Source: Pseudoalteromonas shioyasakiensis (GTDB lineage: Bacteria > Pseudomonadota > Gammaproteobacteria > Enterobacterales > Alteromonadaceae). Taken from it: 64,000 nucleotides of DNA. Shown here one piece after another: positions 46,423 through 56,788 of this stretch (position 1 is the stretch's first letter; each line of letters begins with the position of its first letter). Location of the stretch: NCBI RefSeq assembly GCF_019134595.1, contig NZ_CP077770.1:1508001-1572000 (forward strand), given 5' to 3'. The notes under the pieces are model-generated. The model was not told the origin of the DNA. It saw only the letters and a list, made by a program, of their open reading frames with translations, and did not search any database. The position numbers were made by a program, and so were the translations under genes.

Positions 46423-47736
46423 TTATTGGCTCTTAAGATAAATAGCAGGGTTGGTTTTACATACCAGCCAAGCAGGGTACAGACCCGCAATAATACAGGT
46501 GCTTATTGCAATCACCGGTGCGCTGAGCAGCATGGTTAAATCCATAGTGGCTAAGCTTTGGTAGTAGCTATAGCTTTGACGAACGCCTAATAAGCCCACT
46601 TGCGCCAAAATAATACCCAAGATGCCACCTAAGAAACCTAACATCGCTACCTCAACAATATGTTGAAAGAATATTTGGCGTTTGCTGGCACCTAATGCAC
46701 GGCGAACACCAACCTCAGGAGCGCGGCGTAAAAACTTCGCTAGTAATAAACCTAAAATGTTGGCAAGGCATACCGCTAAAAACATAAAGCTTAGGCCAAC
46801 CAGAATTTCGTTGTCTTCGCTAACGACATTGTTGTACTGCATCCACTCATTTACATCGCGTAAAGTAGCGGTTAATTTTTCGCGGTTAAAACGACCTAGC
46901 TTTTGTTGCTCTTGCATATAGGCCATTAAAAAGTCTTGGTAAGCTTGTTTTTCTGCAGGTGTTTTTAGTTCAACCCAAAATTGTAACCACACCATTTCAG
47001 AATTGAGCTTGTCGTTAAAGGTATTGGTTTTTTCGTGTTTCCAACCATTGGTATTACCCCAGTTCTCAAGCTGGCGTGCTTTCATTAAGCTAAAGGGTAA
47101 AAACAGTTGTTCGGTTTTATTAAATGCACCGTTATTTAGGTCATAGTATTTGGTGGTGATATTCCAATCATCAATCACGCCAATGACTTCGTAACTAGCA
47201 TCATCGAGGTACACCATTTTGCCTACTGGGTTTTCACCAGCAAAGAGTTTGTCGTTTAATTCTTTATTGATCACTACAACAGGTGCTGCATCGGCTTCTT
47301 GTTGCTCGCTCCAAACTCCACCATAAATAAACGATAAGTTGAACATATCGAAAAAGTCTGGGGTGGTAAGGCGAGCTTGACCAATAAATGGTTTAACTTT
47401 GTCTGAGTCTAAGTAAACCGAAAAACCCGTTCTAACCATAGTGACACGCTTGCCACCAGCTTTGGCTTGATTAAGGTTAACTGCATCTTGATAAGTTAAT
47501 TGCAGTGGCATGTTATCGACTGTCCACCACGTACGGCCTTCATCCATGGTTTGTAACTGAACAGAATAAAGGTCGCTACTTTTTTCAGGAATAGGGTCTG
47601 CCGACATCATGTGATACACAGATAAACTGGTCATGGTTACGCCAATACCAATGGCAATGGCCAATACCATTAAAAAGCTCACAAGTGGCGTGCGCTTAAA
47701 GCTGCGCCAGCTTAAATCTAAATAATGAAGGAACAT
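46423..47736 (-). CDS. MacB-like ABC permease (FtsX family), first copy
   Basis: 437 residues with the same topology as its neighbour: N-terminal helix, periplasmic core (about 45-320) and three C-terminal helices (RRALGASKRQIFFQHIVEVA in the cytoplasmic loop). The periplasmic domain is larger. The two differ strongly, so they form a heterodimer rather than redundant copies. The start is 2 bases after the ATPase gene. Confidence 0.88.
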   Translation of the reverse strand: MFLHYLDLSWRSFKRTPLVSFLMVLAIAIGIGVTMTSLSVYHMMSADPIPEKSSDLYSVQLQTMDEGRTWWTVDNMPLQLTYQDAVNLNQAKAGGKRVTMVRTGFSVYLDSDKVKPFIGQARLTTPDFFDMFNLSFIYGGVWSEQQEADAAPVVVINKELNDKLFAGENPVGKMVYLDDASYEVIGVIDDWNITTKYYDLNNGAFNKTEQLFLPFSLMKARQLENWGNTNGWKHEKTNTFNDKLNSEMVWLQFWVELKTPAEKQAYQDFLMAYMQEQQKLGRFNREKLTATLRDVNEWMQYNNVVSEDNEILVGLSFMFLAVCLANILGLLLAKFLRRAPEVGVRRALGASKRQIFFQHIVEVAMLGFLGGILGIILAQVGLLGVRQSYSYYQSLATMDLTMLLSAPVIAISTCIIAGLYPAWLVCKTNPAIYLKSQ

Positions 47737-47738
47737 GG

Positions 47739-48446
47739 TTACACTCCAGCCGCTTTAAGGTTTTGAGTGCCTTGATACAAGGTGAAGTCAGCTAGTTGGC
47801 CATCAACAACTTGGATGTTACGTGGTGCTCTGCGGGCAAGTTCAGGATCATGGGTAACCATGATGATGGTTGCGCCATCACGATTGATTTGCTCAAGTAG
47901 CTCCATCACTTGACGCGCCATTAAGCTATCTAAATTACCAGTTGGCTCATCGGCAAGTAAAAAGCGCGGTTCACCAGCAAGGGCTCTGGCAATAGCCACA
48001 CGTTGTTGTTGACCACCAGAAAGTTGTTGCGGTAAGTGCTTAGCACGTGATGCTAAACCAACTTGCTCTAAGCATTGCTCGATTCGGCGTTTACGCTCAG
48101 CAGCTTTGATACCGCGATAACGCAGTGGTACTTCAATATTTTCATAGAGGTTCAAATCTGGGATCAGGTTAAAACCTTGGAAAATAAAACCAATTTTTTG
48201 GTTTCGAAGATCTGCACGCTGGTTGTCGTTTAGTTTACCCACGTCAATACCATCTAACATGTATTGGCCTTCGCTAAATGGTTCTAACATACCGGCGATG
48301 TTTAAAAATGTGGTTTTACCTGAGCCACTTGGGCCCGTTACGGCGATAAACTCACCTTCTTCAACTTGTAGATTAAAGTCGCGAAGGGCGTGCGTTTGTA
48401 CCATATCTGTTTGATACACTTTGCTGATGTTGTTCATTGTAAGCAT
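47739..48446 (-). CDS. MacB/LolD-type ABC ATPase
   Basis: 235 residues. Walker A GPSGSGKTT, Q-loop FQGFNLIP, signature LSGGQQQRVAIARAL, Walker B FLLADEPTGNLD, H-loop VTHD, all intact. In MacB itself the ATPase and permease are fused; here they are separate proteins as in LolCDE and many peptide exporters. ATG 48446 is used; a second ATG three codons later is equally plausible. Confidence 0.92.
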   Translation of the reverse strand: MLTMNNISKVYQTDMVQTHALRDFNLQVEEGEFIAVTGPSGSGKTTFLNIAGMLEPFSEGQYMLDGIDVGKLNDNQRADLRNQKIGFIFQGFNLIPDLNLYENIEVPLRYRGIKAAERKRRIEQCLEQVGLASRAKHLPQQLSGGQQQRVAIARALAGEPRFLLADEPTGNLDSLMARQVMELLEQINRDGATIIMVTHDPELARRAPRNIQVVDGQLADFTLYQGTQNLKAAGV

Positions 48447-48467
48447 GTTGATTATTCCTTTTATTTG

Positions 48468-49724
48468 TTAGCGTAAAACCAGTGTGGATGCTTTTTTAAA
48501 GCGATCGTAGTTTGAGATAATTAACTTATCGCCAGGCTCTACACCTTCAATTATCTCCACAGCATTGATACTGCTTGCACCGGTTTTTATATCGATTAAA
48601 TAAGCCATGTCACCATCAACTTTATAAGCATGGGTGCCACCTTGTTGTAAGAAAGCGCCGCGTTTTACTTGCAATACATCGTCGCGATTCTCTAGTAAAA
48701 TACGTGCGGTTAAGCGTTGGTTTTGGCGAATTCCAGAAATCTCATTGTCAAAGCGTACGCGGGTTGTGACCTCGCGGTTATTCACTTCAGGCGAAATAGC
48801 CGATAGGGTGCCTGTGACATGACGAGCACCTAAAGTAAGCTCAACTTGCATACCAAGACCCAGCTCATTGGCGTAGCTTTCTGGTACTTGCAGTTCTGCT
48901 TCAAAGTTACTTAAATCGACCAATGTCATTAATGGTTGGCTTTGTGTGACCGCTTCTTTTTGTTGCACTAATAAGTTACCCACAATGCCGCTTACACTCG
49001 CGGTAATAGTGAGTTCATTTACTTGTCTGAGTAAGTCATCAACAATTAGTTGCTGACGTGCCAGATCACGCTCTGCTGCTTTTAGCTCAAATGCGAGGGT
49101 ATCTTTAGCTAAGCTGACTTCTTGCTCGGCGTGCTTATATGAAAGCTTGGCACGGGCTAAGTCATCAACCGCTTTTTCTAAATCTATTTGGCTAATTAAA
49201 TGTTTTTCGATTGAGATTTTAGCTCGGCGGTTTTCTCTATCTGCAGCATTGAGTTCAACTTGCGCTAAATCGAGCGCTTTAGTCAGACTTAGTTTTTGTC
49301 TACGCGCTTCAAGTTGCTTGCGCTGTAATTCGCCTTCTAATCGCGCTAATACTGATTGTTGTTGTTTTAGCTCGTTGGTTAGCTCAGGGCTGGTTACGGT
49401 TGCGATCACTTCATTTACTTCAACGCTATCACCGGCTTTTACTTTTAAATCGACAAAGCCGCGTTCAGGGCTGTAAACCTTTGGCGCATTAGCTGCAACG
49501 ATTTTACCGCTTGCTGCTACATCTCTGGTGAGTGTCTTTTGGCTTACTTCACTAATTTGTAGGCTTGCTGCATCAACCGAAATGCTGCCATCGTTACTGG
49601 CAAACAATGCTTGAAAGCCGAGAGCACCAACAAGTATTACACCTGCAGCAATTATTAGTGGCTTTTTAATGGTGTTTTTCTTAGCCACGGTAATATCTTG
49701 GGCACTGGTATCCTTAATCATCAT
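48468..49724 (-). CDS. Periplasmic adaptor protein (HlyD/MacA/RND family)
   Basis: 418 residues: N-terminal membrane anchor (KKPLIIAAGVILVGALGFQA), biotinyl-lipoyl-like halves (GFVDLKVKAGDSVEVNEVIA and its partner), a long coiled-coil hairpin (about 115-225), beta-barrel and membrane-proximal domain. It links the permeases to a TolC-type outer-membrane channel, not encoded here. The start overlaps the stop of a 30-residue ORF (ATGA). The AAGGAG site is 2 bases before the first ATG and 5 before the second (49721), so the second may be used. Confidence 0.88.
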   Translation of the reverse strand: MMIKDTSAQDITVAKKNTIKKPLIIAAGVILVGALGFQALFASNDGSISVDAASLQISEVSQKTLTRDVAASGKIVAANAPKVYSPERGFVDLKVKAGDSVEVNEVIATVTSPELTNELKQQQSVLARLEGELQRKQLEARRQKLSLTKALDLAQVELNAADRENRRAKISIEKHLISQIDLEKAVDDLARAKLSYKHAEQEVSLAKDTLAFELKAAERDLARQQLIVDDLLRQVNELTITASVSGIVGNLLVQQKEAVTQSQPLMTLVDLSNFEAELQVPESYANELGLGMQVELTLGARHVTGTLSAISPEVNNREVTTRVRFDNEISGIRQNQRLTARILLENRDDVLQVKRGAFLQQGGTHAYKVDGDMAYLIDIKTGASSINAVEIIEGVEPGDKLIISNYDRFKKASTLVLR

Positions 49725-49813
49725 AACTCCTTACGATTCTCAAAACACACAATCATGAAGCCAACGGCAAGCATGGTAAGTGGAGAAGCCATAAACAAAC
49801 TGATAGTGAACAT
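49721..49813 (-). CDS. 30-residue membrane peptide leading the efflux operon
   Basis: Small ORF on the minus strand, MFTISLFMASPLTMLAVGFM..., hydrophobic through residue 23 and ending in a charged tail (ENRKEL). A TTGAGGA ribosome site lies 8 bases before its ATG. Its TGA overlaps the adaptor-protein ATG, and its last codons contain the adaptor's AAGGAG site. It sits between the predicted sigma-54 promoter and the first known gene. It may be a KdpF-like small subunit of the exporter or a coupling leader peptide. Not a family I recognise. Confidence 0.65.
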   Translation of the reverse strand: MFTISLFMASPLTMLAVGFMIVCFENRKEL

Positions 49814-49847
49814 TTTGAAATCCTCAATTTCGCTGATGTCTTATCTA

Positions 49848-49863
49848 TACCAGTAGCGTGCCA
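49848..49863 (-). promoter_or_regulatory. Sigma-54-like promoter of the efflux operon
   Basis: Read on the minus strand: TGGCACG, four bases, TGGTA. The -24 box is perfect; the -12 box has GT where GC is usual, so strength is uncertain. It lies about 35 bases before the small ORF. Confidence 0.5.
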
Positions 49864-49915
49864 GTTTTTAATTTGTTGATTTTTAATGGTTTTATGTTCA
49901 GTCAGTGAATTAATG

Positions 49916-49956
49916 TCTGTCCGCGGACAGAAAAAGTGTCCGCAGCGGACACTTTT
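49916..49956. promoter_or_regulatory. Two activator-type palindromes upstream of the efflux operon
   Basis: Site 1: TCTGTCCGCGGACAGA (49916-49931), a perfect 16-bp palindrome. Site 2: AAAAGTGTCCG-CAG-CGGACACTTTT (49932-49956). Both share TGTCCG/CGGACA half-sites but with spacers of 0 and 3. They lie 53-94 bases upstream of the -24 box, as expected for NtrC-type enhancer sites. Likely bound by the operon's own regulator. Confidence 0.7.
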
Positions 49957-50116
49957 AGGTTGTTTATTGTTGACGCAAGGGTAAAGAAACTCAGTCATTG
50001 CGACTAAGGTAGCCTGCTCAGATACATAGTTTGTAACTATGCTAAAGCCAAGAGTAAATAATGATGCAGTTAGGCTAGGCGAGACCCCGTAAAAAACTGC
50101 ATTGATATTCATAAGT
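49957..50116. other. Spacer between the efflux enhancers and the gltB leader
   Basis: No supported ORF. A 119-codon minus-strand open frame crosses 49753-50112 but overlaps the promoter, enhancers and small ORF and lacks a ribosome site. Confidence 0.4.
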
Positions 50117-50130
50117 TGAATAATTATTCA
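50117..50130 (+). promoter_or_regulatory. ArgR-box-like palindrome (distal)
   Basis: TGAATAATTATTCA, a perfect match to the core of the ARG box (TnAATwwwwATTnA), about 290 bases before gltB. Confidence 0.45.
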
Positions 50131-50282
50131 AAATAAAGTGCAGTTTACGTTAACGTAAAGAAGTGGGTTTTTAGATTGTTTTTTTACAAGTTGTTAAATT
50201 TGACACCAGTGTCATAAAAAAATAACGGGTAAAACACGACTAAATGTAAAAAAATAGCATAGAATTTAAAAAGTGCCTTAAG

Positions 50283-50329
50283 TGAGAAATATTCATGAAT
50301 ATGAATATGTATTCAAAACTCTATTGACT
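50283..50329 (+). promoter_or_regulatory. ArgR-box-like pair and -35 box upstream of gltB
   Basis: TGAATATGTATTCA (50302-50315) is a good ARG-box core; an imperfect partner TGAGAAATATTCA (50283-50295) lies just upstream, close to the spacing of tandem ARG boxes. A TTGACT (-35-like) begins at 50324, so a bound repressor would overlap the promoter. ArgR control of gltBD is known in E. coli. About 90 bases remain to the GAGGGG-type ribosome site. Confidence 0.5.
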
Positions 50330-50417
50330 CATGAGGTATTTGGCGATAGTTTTGTTCGTCTGCTAGCACTGTCACAAAAGACTGAACCGCTAGTCGTTGT
50401 AGCAAGGGGAGGGGTCT

Positions 50418-53400
50418 ATGTTATACGACTCAAAATTAGAAAAAGATAATTGTGGCTTTGGCTTAATAGCCCAGGTCAATGGTCAGGCGAGTCACCGCTT
50501 GATTCGAACAGCAATCACTGGCTTAGATCGCATGGAACACCGTGGTGGTATTTCTGCTGATGGTAAAACAGGTGATGGCTGTGGTTTATTAATGCAAAAA
50601 CCTGATAGTTTCTTTCGTGCTATTGCCAGCGAACATGATTGGCACCTAGGAAAGAACTACGCCGTAGGCATGGTATTTTTAAATGCCGATCCTGTACTTG
50701 CGCAAACAGCTAAAGATGTGTTGAGTGAAGAACTCGAAAAAGAAACCTTGAGCATTCAAGGCTGGCGCGTAGTACCTACCGATGCGTCATGTTTAGGGCC
50801 AATTGCAAAAAAACAACTACCAGGCTTTGAACAAATTTTTGTTAGCGCACCAGAAGGCTGGCGTCCAAAAGATTTAGAACGTCGCCTGTATGTAGCGCGT
50901 CGTCGTGCTGAAAAGCGTCTCGAAAACGATGAACATTTTTATATTGCCAGTTTATCTGGTTTAGTTACTGTCTATAAAGGCTTAATGATGCCTGTAGACT
51001 TACCTAACTTTTATTTGGACTTAGCTGACATTCGCATGACTAGTGCGATTTGTGTATTTCACCAACGTTTCTCTACTAATACACAACCTCGTTGGCCACT
51101 GGCGCAACCATTTCGCTATTTAGCGCATAATGGTGAAATTAATACGATTCAAGGTAACCGCCAATGGGCACGTGCCCGGGCGTATAAGTTTGCCTCACCA
51201 CTTATTCCTGATTTGCAATCAGCAGCACCATTCGTTAACGAAAGCGGCTCTGACTCTTCTAGCTTAGATAATATGCTTGAGTTGTTCTTAGCAGGTGGCA
51301 TGGATTTATTCCGTGCAATGCGTATGCTTGTGCCGCCAGCATGGCAGAAAAACCGCGCCATGGATGATGACCTACGTGCATTCTATGACTTTAACTCAAT
51401 GCATATGGAACCATGGGATGGCCCAGCTGGTATTGTAATGTCTGACGGTCGTTTTGCTGCTTGTAACCTTGACCGTAACGGTTTACGCCCAGCGCGCTAT
51501 GTAATCACTCAAGATGGTTTTATTACCCTTGCCTCAGAAGTAGGTATTTGGGACTACGCGCCAGACGAAGTGGTTGAGAAAGGCCGTGTTGGTCCTGGTG
51601 AGTTATTAGTTATTGATACTCATCAAGGTAAAATTTGGCATTCAGATGAGATTGACCAAGACCTTAAGTCACGCCATCCATATAAAGCATGGCTTGAAGC
51701 AAACGTTAAGCGTTTAACGCCATTTGAACAGTTATCTGAAAAAGATGCGGGTAACCGTTCTTTTGATGACGAAACACTGCTTAAGTATCAAAAAATGTTT
51801 GGCTACACCAACGAAGAGCTTGATAGCGTGATTCGTGTAATGGGTGAAAATGGTCAAGAAGCAACAGGTTCAATGGGCGATGACACGCCATTTGCGGTAC
51901 TGTCAGAAGGCCATCGGTCACTGTTTGATTACTTCCGACAAAAATTTGCGCAAGTAACCAATCCACCAATTGATCCGCTTCGCGAAAACCATGTTATGTC
52001 ATTGGCAACCTGTATTGGTAGTGAGCAAAACGTATTTAACGAAACAACCGGCCACGCTAAGCGTTTACAGTTTGATACGCCGATTTTGATGTACGCTGAT
52101 ATGCAACAACTGATCAATGCTGACGATGAGCATTACAGCTACTGTAAAATTGATATCACTTACACACTAGAAGAAGGCTTAGAAAACGCAATCACACGTA
52201 TTTGTGATGAAGCACAAGAAAAAGCAGCGTCAGGCTGTGTCATGCTTATTTTAAGTGACCGTAACTTTAGTGAAACGCATTTGCCGATCCCGGCTGCGAT
52301 GGCGGTTGGTTCAATTCAAAAGCGTTTAGTCGATAATAACTTACGTTGTGAATCTAATATCATCATCGAATCGGGCAGTGTCCGTGATGCGCACCAATTT
52401 GCGGTATTACTTGGCTTTGGTGCAACGGCAATTTATCCGTACCTTGCTTATGAATCATTAGTTGCAATGAGTGACAAAAAGACCCTGAACAAGAGCTATT
52501 GCGAAGTAACGCTTGCTTATCGTAATGCGATTAATAAGGGTTTGTATAAAATTATGTCGAAAATGGGTATCAGTACTGTCGCTTCGTACCGCTGCTCAAT
52601 GTTATTTGAGGCAGTTGGTTTATCAGATGCGGTTGTAGAAACCTGTTTTAACGGTGTAGCTAGTCGTATCAAAGGGGCCTGTTTCACTGATTTTGATGAT
52701 GACCAACGTAAACTTCATAAACTGGCATTTAGTAAACGTAAGTTATTAAGTCATGGTGGCTTACTAAAATATGTTCACGGTGGTGAGTACCACGCGTATA
52801 ACCCAGATGTTATTCAAACACTGCAAAAAGCAGTGCGCTCTGGGGATTATAAAGATTACTTAGCATATGCTGATTTAGTAAATAACCGCCCGATCACCAA
52901 TTTACGTGACATGCTAGCGGTGAAAATCCCTGATACAGGTGTGAGTGTTGACGACGTAGAACCTGCAACTGAGCTTTACAAACGTTTTGACTCAGCAGCA
53001 ATGAGTATTGGTGCATTATCGCCAGAAGCACATGAAGCACTCGCGATTGCAATGAACCGCTTAGGTGGTTGTTCAAACTCTGGTGAAGGTGGTGAAGACA
53101 AGCTTCGCTACGGTACAGAGAAAAACTCACGTATTAAGCAAGTTGCTTCAGGCCGTTTTGGTGTAACACCACATTACTTACGCAGCGCTGATGTAATTCA
53201 GATTAAAGTGGCGCAAGGTGCAAAACCAGGTGAGGGTGGTCAATTACCGGGTGAAAAAGTAACGCCGTATATTGCAAAATTACGTTATTCAGTGCCGGGT
53301 GTGACCTTGATTTCACCTCCGCCACATCACGATATTTACTCGATTGAAGATTTAGCCCAGCTTATTTTCGATTTAAAGCAAGTAAACCCAGATGCACTGA

Positions 53401-54875
53401 TCTCGGTGAAACTCGTTTCTGAACCGGGTGTAGGTACTATCGCAACTGGCGTAGCTAAAGCCTATGCCGATTTAATTACCATTGCTGGTTATGATGGTGG
53501 CACAGGTGCAAGCCCGCTTACTTCTGTTAAGTATGCAGGTAGCCCTTGGGAGCTTGGTCTTGCTGAAACCCAACAAGCGCTGGTAGAAAATGGTTTACGT
53601 CACCGTATTCGTCTGCAAACAGATGGTGGTCTGAAAACAGGTCTAGATATCATTAAGGCGGCTATTTTAGGTGCTGAAAGCTTTGGCTTTGGTACGGGTC
53701 CTATGGTGGCTCTTGGTTGTAAATACCTACGTATTTGTCACTTAAACAACTGTGCGACCGGTGTTGCGACGCAAGACGATACGCTGCGCCAAAAGCATTA
53801 TCATGGCCTGCCAGAAATGGCGATGAACTACTTTAAGTTTATTGCCGAAGAAGCACGCCAAATTATGGCAAGCTTAGGTGTAACTCGTTTAACAGACTTA
53901 ATTGGTCGTTTAGACTTACTTGAAGCAATTGAAGGCAACACAGAGAAACAAAAGAAAGTAGATCTGTCGTCTGTGATTGCTGTGCCTAACAACCCAACGG
54001 GTGAAACACTGTATTGTAGCGTTCCTAATAGCTCGCACTACTTAGGCCAGCTAAATGAAACCTTGCTTGAAAAAGCCAAGCAAGCAATTGACGAAAAATC
54101 GGGTATCTCGCTGGTTAACCGTATTTGCAATACAGACCGCTCAGTGGGCGCTATGTTATCGGGCTATATCGCTTCTAAACATGGTAACCAAGGTATGGCT
54201 GCAGATCCTGTCTCTATTGAGCTTCATGGTACAGCGGGTCAATCATTTGGTGTGTGGAATGCTGGTGGTCTTGAAATGACCCTCGTTGGTGATGCCAATG
54301 ACTATGTTGGTAAAGGCATGGCTGGCGGCAAGTTAGTAATTCGCCCGCCACTGGGTTCATCTTTCGAAAGCCACAAAGCGACCATTGCCGGTAATACCTG
54401 TTTATATGGTGCAACGGGCGGTAAATTATTTGCAGCAGGCTGTGCCGGTGAGCGTTTTGCAGTGCGTAACTCAGGCGTACAAGCGGTAGTAGAAGGTGTT
54501 GGTGACAACGGCTGTGAATATATGACAGGTGGTGTGGTTTGCGTACTTGGCAAAGTAGGTATCAACTTTGGTGCAGGTATGACAGGTGGTTTTGCTTATA
54601 TTCTTGATGAAGGCAACGACTTTGAAAAACGCATTAACCCAGAGCTTGTTGAAGTAGTTACGTTAGAAGGATTGGCATCGCAACAAGAACATTTACGCGG
54701 TCTAATTGCTGAGCATTTAGAGCTTACAGGCTCAAACCGCGCTGAGCAGATTTTAGCTAATTTTGATTTATACATGCCGATGTTTAAATTAGTTAAGCCA
54801 AAATCTAGTGATGTAAAAAGTTTACTCGGACACCGAGCGCGCAGCAGCGCAGAGCTTCGTGTTCAGGCTCAGTAA
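50418..54875 (+). CDS. gltB: Glutamate synthase (NADPH) large subunit GltB
   Basis: Large subunit of GOGAT: glutamine + 2-oxoglutarate to two glutamate. 1485 residues. The first 11 residues are a propeptide and the class-II amidotransferase nucleophile is Cys12 (DNCGFGLIAQ). Domains in order: GATase-2 (12-430), central domain, FMN-binding synthase domain (about 830-1190; GEGGEDKLRYGTEKNSRIKQ, YDGGTGASPLTS), [3Fe-4S] cysteines in LGCKYLRICHLNNCATGVAT, and the GXGXG helix domain (about 1230-1480). Strong GGAGGGG ribosome site. Nine bases before gltD. Confidence 0.96.
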   Translation: MLYDSKLEKDNCGFGLIAQVNGQASHRLIRTAITGLDRMEHRGGISADGKTGDGCGLLMQKPDSFFRAIASEHDWHLGKNYAVGMVFLNADPVLAQTAKDVLSEELEKETLSIQGWRVVPTDASCLGPIAKKQLPGFEQIFVSAPEGWRPKDLERRLYVARRRAEKRLENDEHFYIASLSGLVTVYKGLMMPVDLPNFYLDLADIRMTSAICVFHQRFSTNTQPRWPLAQPFRYLAHNGEINTIQGNRQWARARAYKFASPLIPDLQSAAPFVNESGSDSSSLDNMLELFLAGGMDLFRAMRMLVPPAWQKNRAMDDDLRAFYDFNSMHMEPWDGPAGIVMSDGRFAACNLDRNGLRPARYVITQDGFITLASEVGIWDYAPDEVVEKGRVGPGELLVIDTHQGKIWHSDEIDQDLKSRHPYKAWLEANVKRLTPFEQLSEKDAGNRSFDDETLLKYQKMFGYTNEELDSVIRVMGENGQEATGSMGDDTPFAVLSEGHRSLFDYFRQKFAQVTNPPIDPLRENHVMSLATCIGSEQNVFNETTGHAKRLQFDTPILMYADMQQLINADDEHYSYCKIDITYTLEEGLENAITRICDEAQEKAASGCVMLILSDRNFSETHLPIPAAMAVGSIQKRLVDNNLRCESNIIIESGSVRDAHQFAVLLGFGATAIYPYLAYESLVAMSDKKTLNKSYCEVTLAYRNAINKGLYKIMSKMGISTVASYRCSMLFEAVGLSDAVVETCFNGVASRIKGACFTDFDDDQRKLHKLAFSKRKLLSHGGLLKYVHGGEYHAYNPDVIQTLQKAVRSGDYKDYLAYADLVNNRPITNLRDMLAVKIPDTGVSVDDVEPATELYKRFDSAAMSIGALSPEAHEALAIAMNRLGGCSNSGEGGEDKLRYGTEKNSRIKQVASGRFGVTPHYLRSADVIQIKVAQGAKPGEGGQLPGEKVTPYIAKLRYSVPGVTLISPPPHHDIYSIEDLAQLIFDLKQVNPDALISVKLVSEPGVGTIATGVAKAYADLITIAGYDGGTGASPLTSVKYAGSPWELGLAETQQALVENGLRHRIRLQTDGGLKTGLDIIKAAILGAESFGFGTGPMVALGCKYLRICHLNNCATGVATQDDTLRQKHYHGLPEMAMNYFKFIAEEARQIMASLGVTRLTDLIGRLDLLEAIEGNTEKQKKVDLSSVIAVPNNPTGETLYCSVPNSSHYLGQLNETLLEKAKQAIDEKSGISLVNRICNTDRSVGAMLSGYIASKHGNQGMAADPVSIELHGTAGQSFGVWNAGGLEMTLVGDANDYVGKGMAGGKLVIRPPLGSSFESHKATIAGNTCLYGATGGKLFAAGCAGERFAVRNSGVQAVVEGVGDNGCEYMTGGVVCVLGKVGINFGAGMTGGFAYILDEGNDFEKRINPELVEVVTLEGLASQQEHLRGLIAEHLELTGSNRAEQILANFDLYMPMFKLVKPKSSDVKSLLGHRARSSAELRVQAQ

Positions 54876-56300
<1,425 letters not shown>

Positions 56301-56325
56301 TTCTAAGGCACCATTCACCATTTTT

Positions 56326-56352
56326 AAAAGCAAGCTGCCTAGCTTGCTTTTT
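56326..56352 (+). terminator. Terminator of gltBD
   Basis: AAAAGCAAGCT / AGCTTGCTTTT stem, GCCT loop, T run. Confidence 0.88.
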
Positions 56353-56562
56353 TATTGCCTACTTTTTAGCTGTCTTGAGAATCTAATCAAGATTCAGAAA
56401 AATAATGAAAAAATAACGCTTATTACCTACAATCTACGAATGAATTTTACAGTTGAACAGAAAAAATTCATTATTTCGTACTAACTCCATATTTGCTCCA
56501 TATTGTTGCGTTTTAATATTTATCAGAGGCAGAAGCCCATCTGAATATTTGATGCTAACAAC

Positions 56563-56775
56563 ATGGATAAAAAGAAAATGTTTTGCGAACACACAAATAA
56601 CGAGCAGTTAAGCTTTTTTCAGCCAAGTTCAAAATCTGAAAATGATTTACTCAATGAGGTCATGAATAGTGAAGACTTGCACGATATTCTGACAATGGTT
56701 TTACTAGATGAGACCTTATCAGACGCCCTTAAAGCGATGGTGAAGCAACAACTAAAAACAATAAAAAAAATATAA
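56563..56775 (+). CDS. Small acidic protein of unknown function (70 aa)
   Basis: 70 residues, no signal peptide: a polar N-terminus with one Cys and His (FCEHTNNEQ), then an amphipathic helix-rich part (LHDILTMVLLDETLSDALKA) and a lysine-rich tail. It ends 13 bases before the OmpR-type regulator, so the two form an operon. No strong ribosome site at ATG 56563 (an ATG at 56578 is an alternative). Not recognised; could be a phosphorelay accessory, by position only. Confidence 0.55.
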   Translation: MDKKKMFCEHTNNEQLSFFQPSSKSENDLLNEVMNSEDLHDILTMVLLDETLSDALKAMVKQQLKTIKKI

Positions 56776-56788
56776 AACGGAAATAAAA

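Noticed and set aside
49753..50112. 119-codon minus-strand open frame
   Set aside because: Overlaps the enhancer palindromes and promoter of the efflux operon and has no ribosome site; the 30-residue frame at 49721-49813 is better supported.
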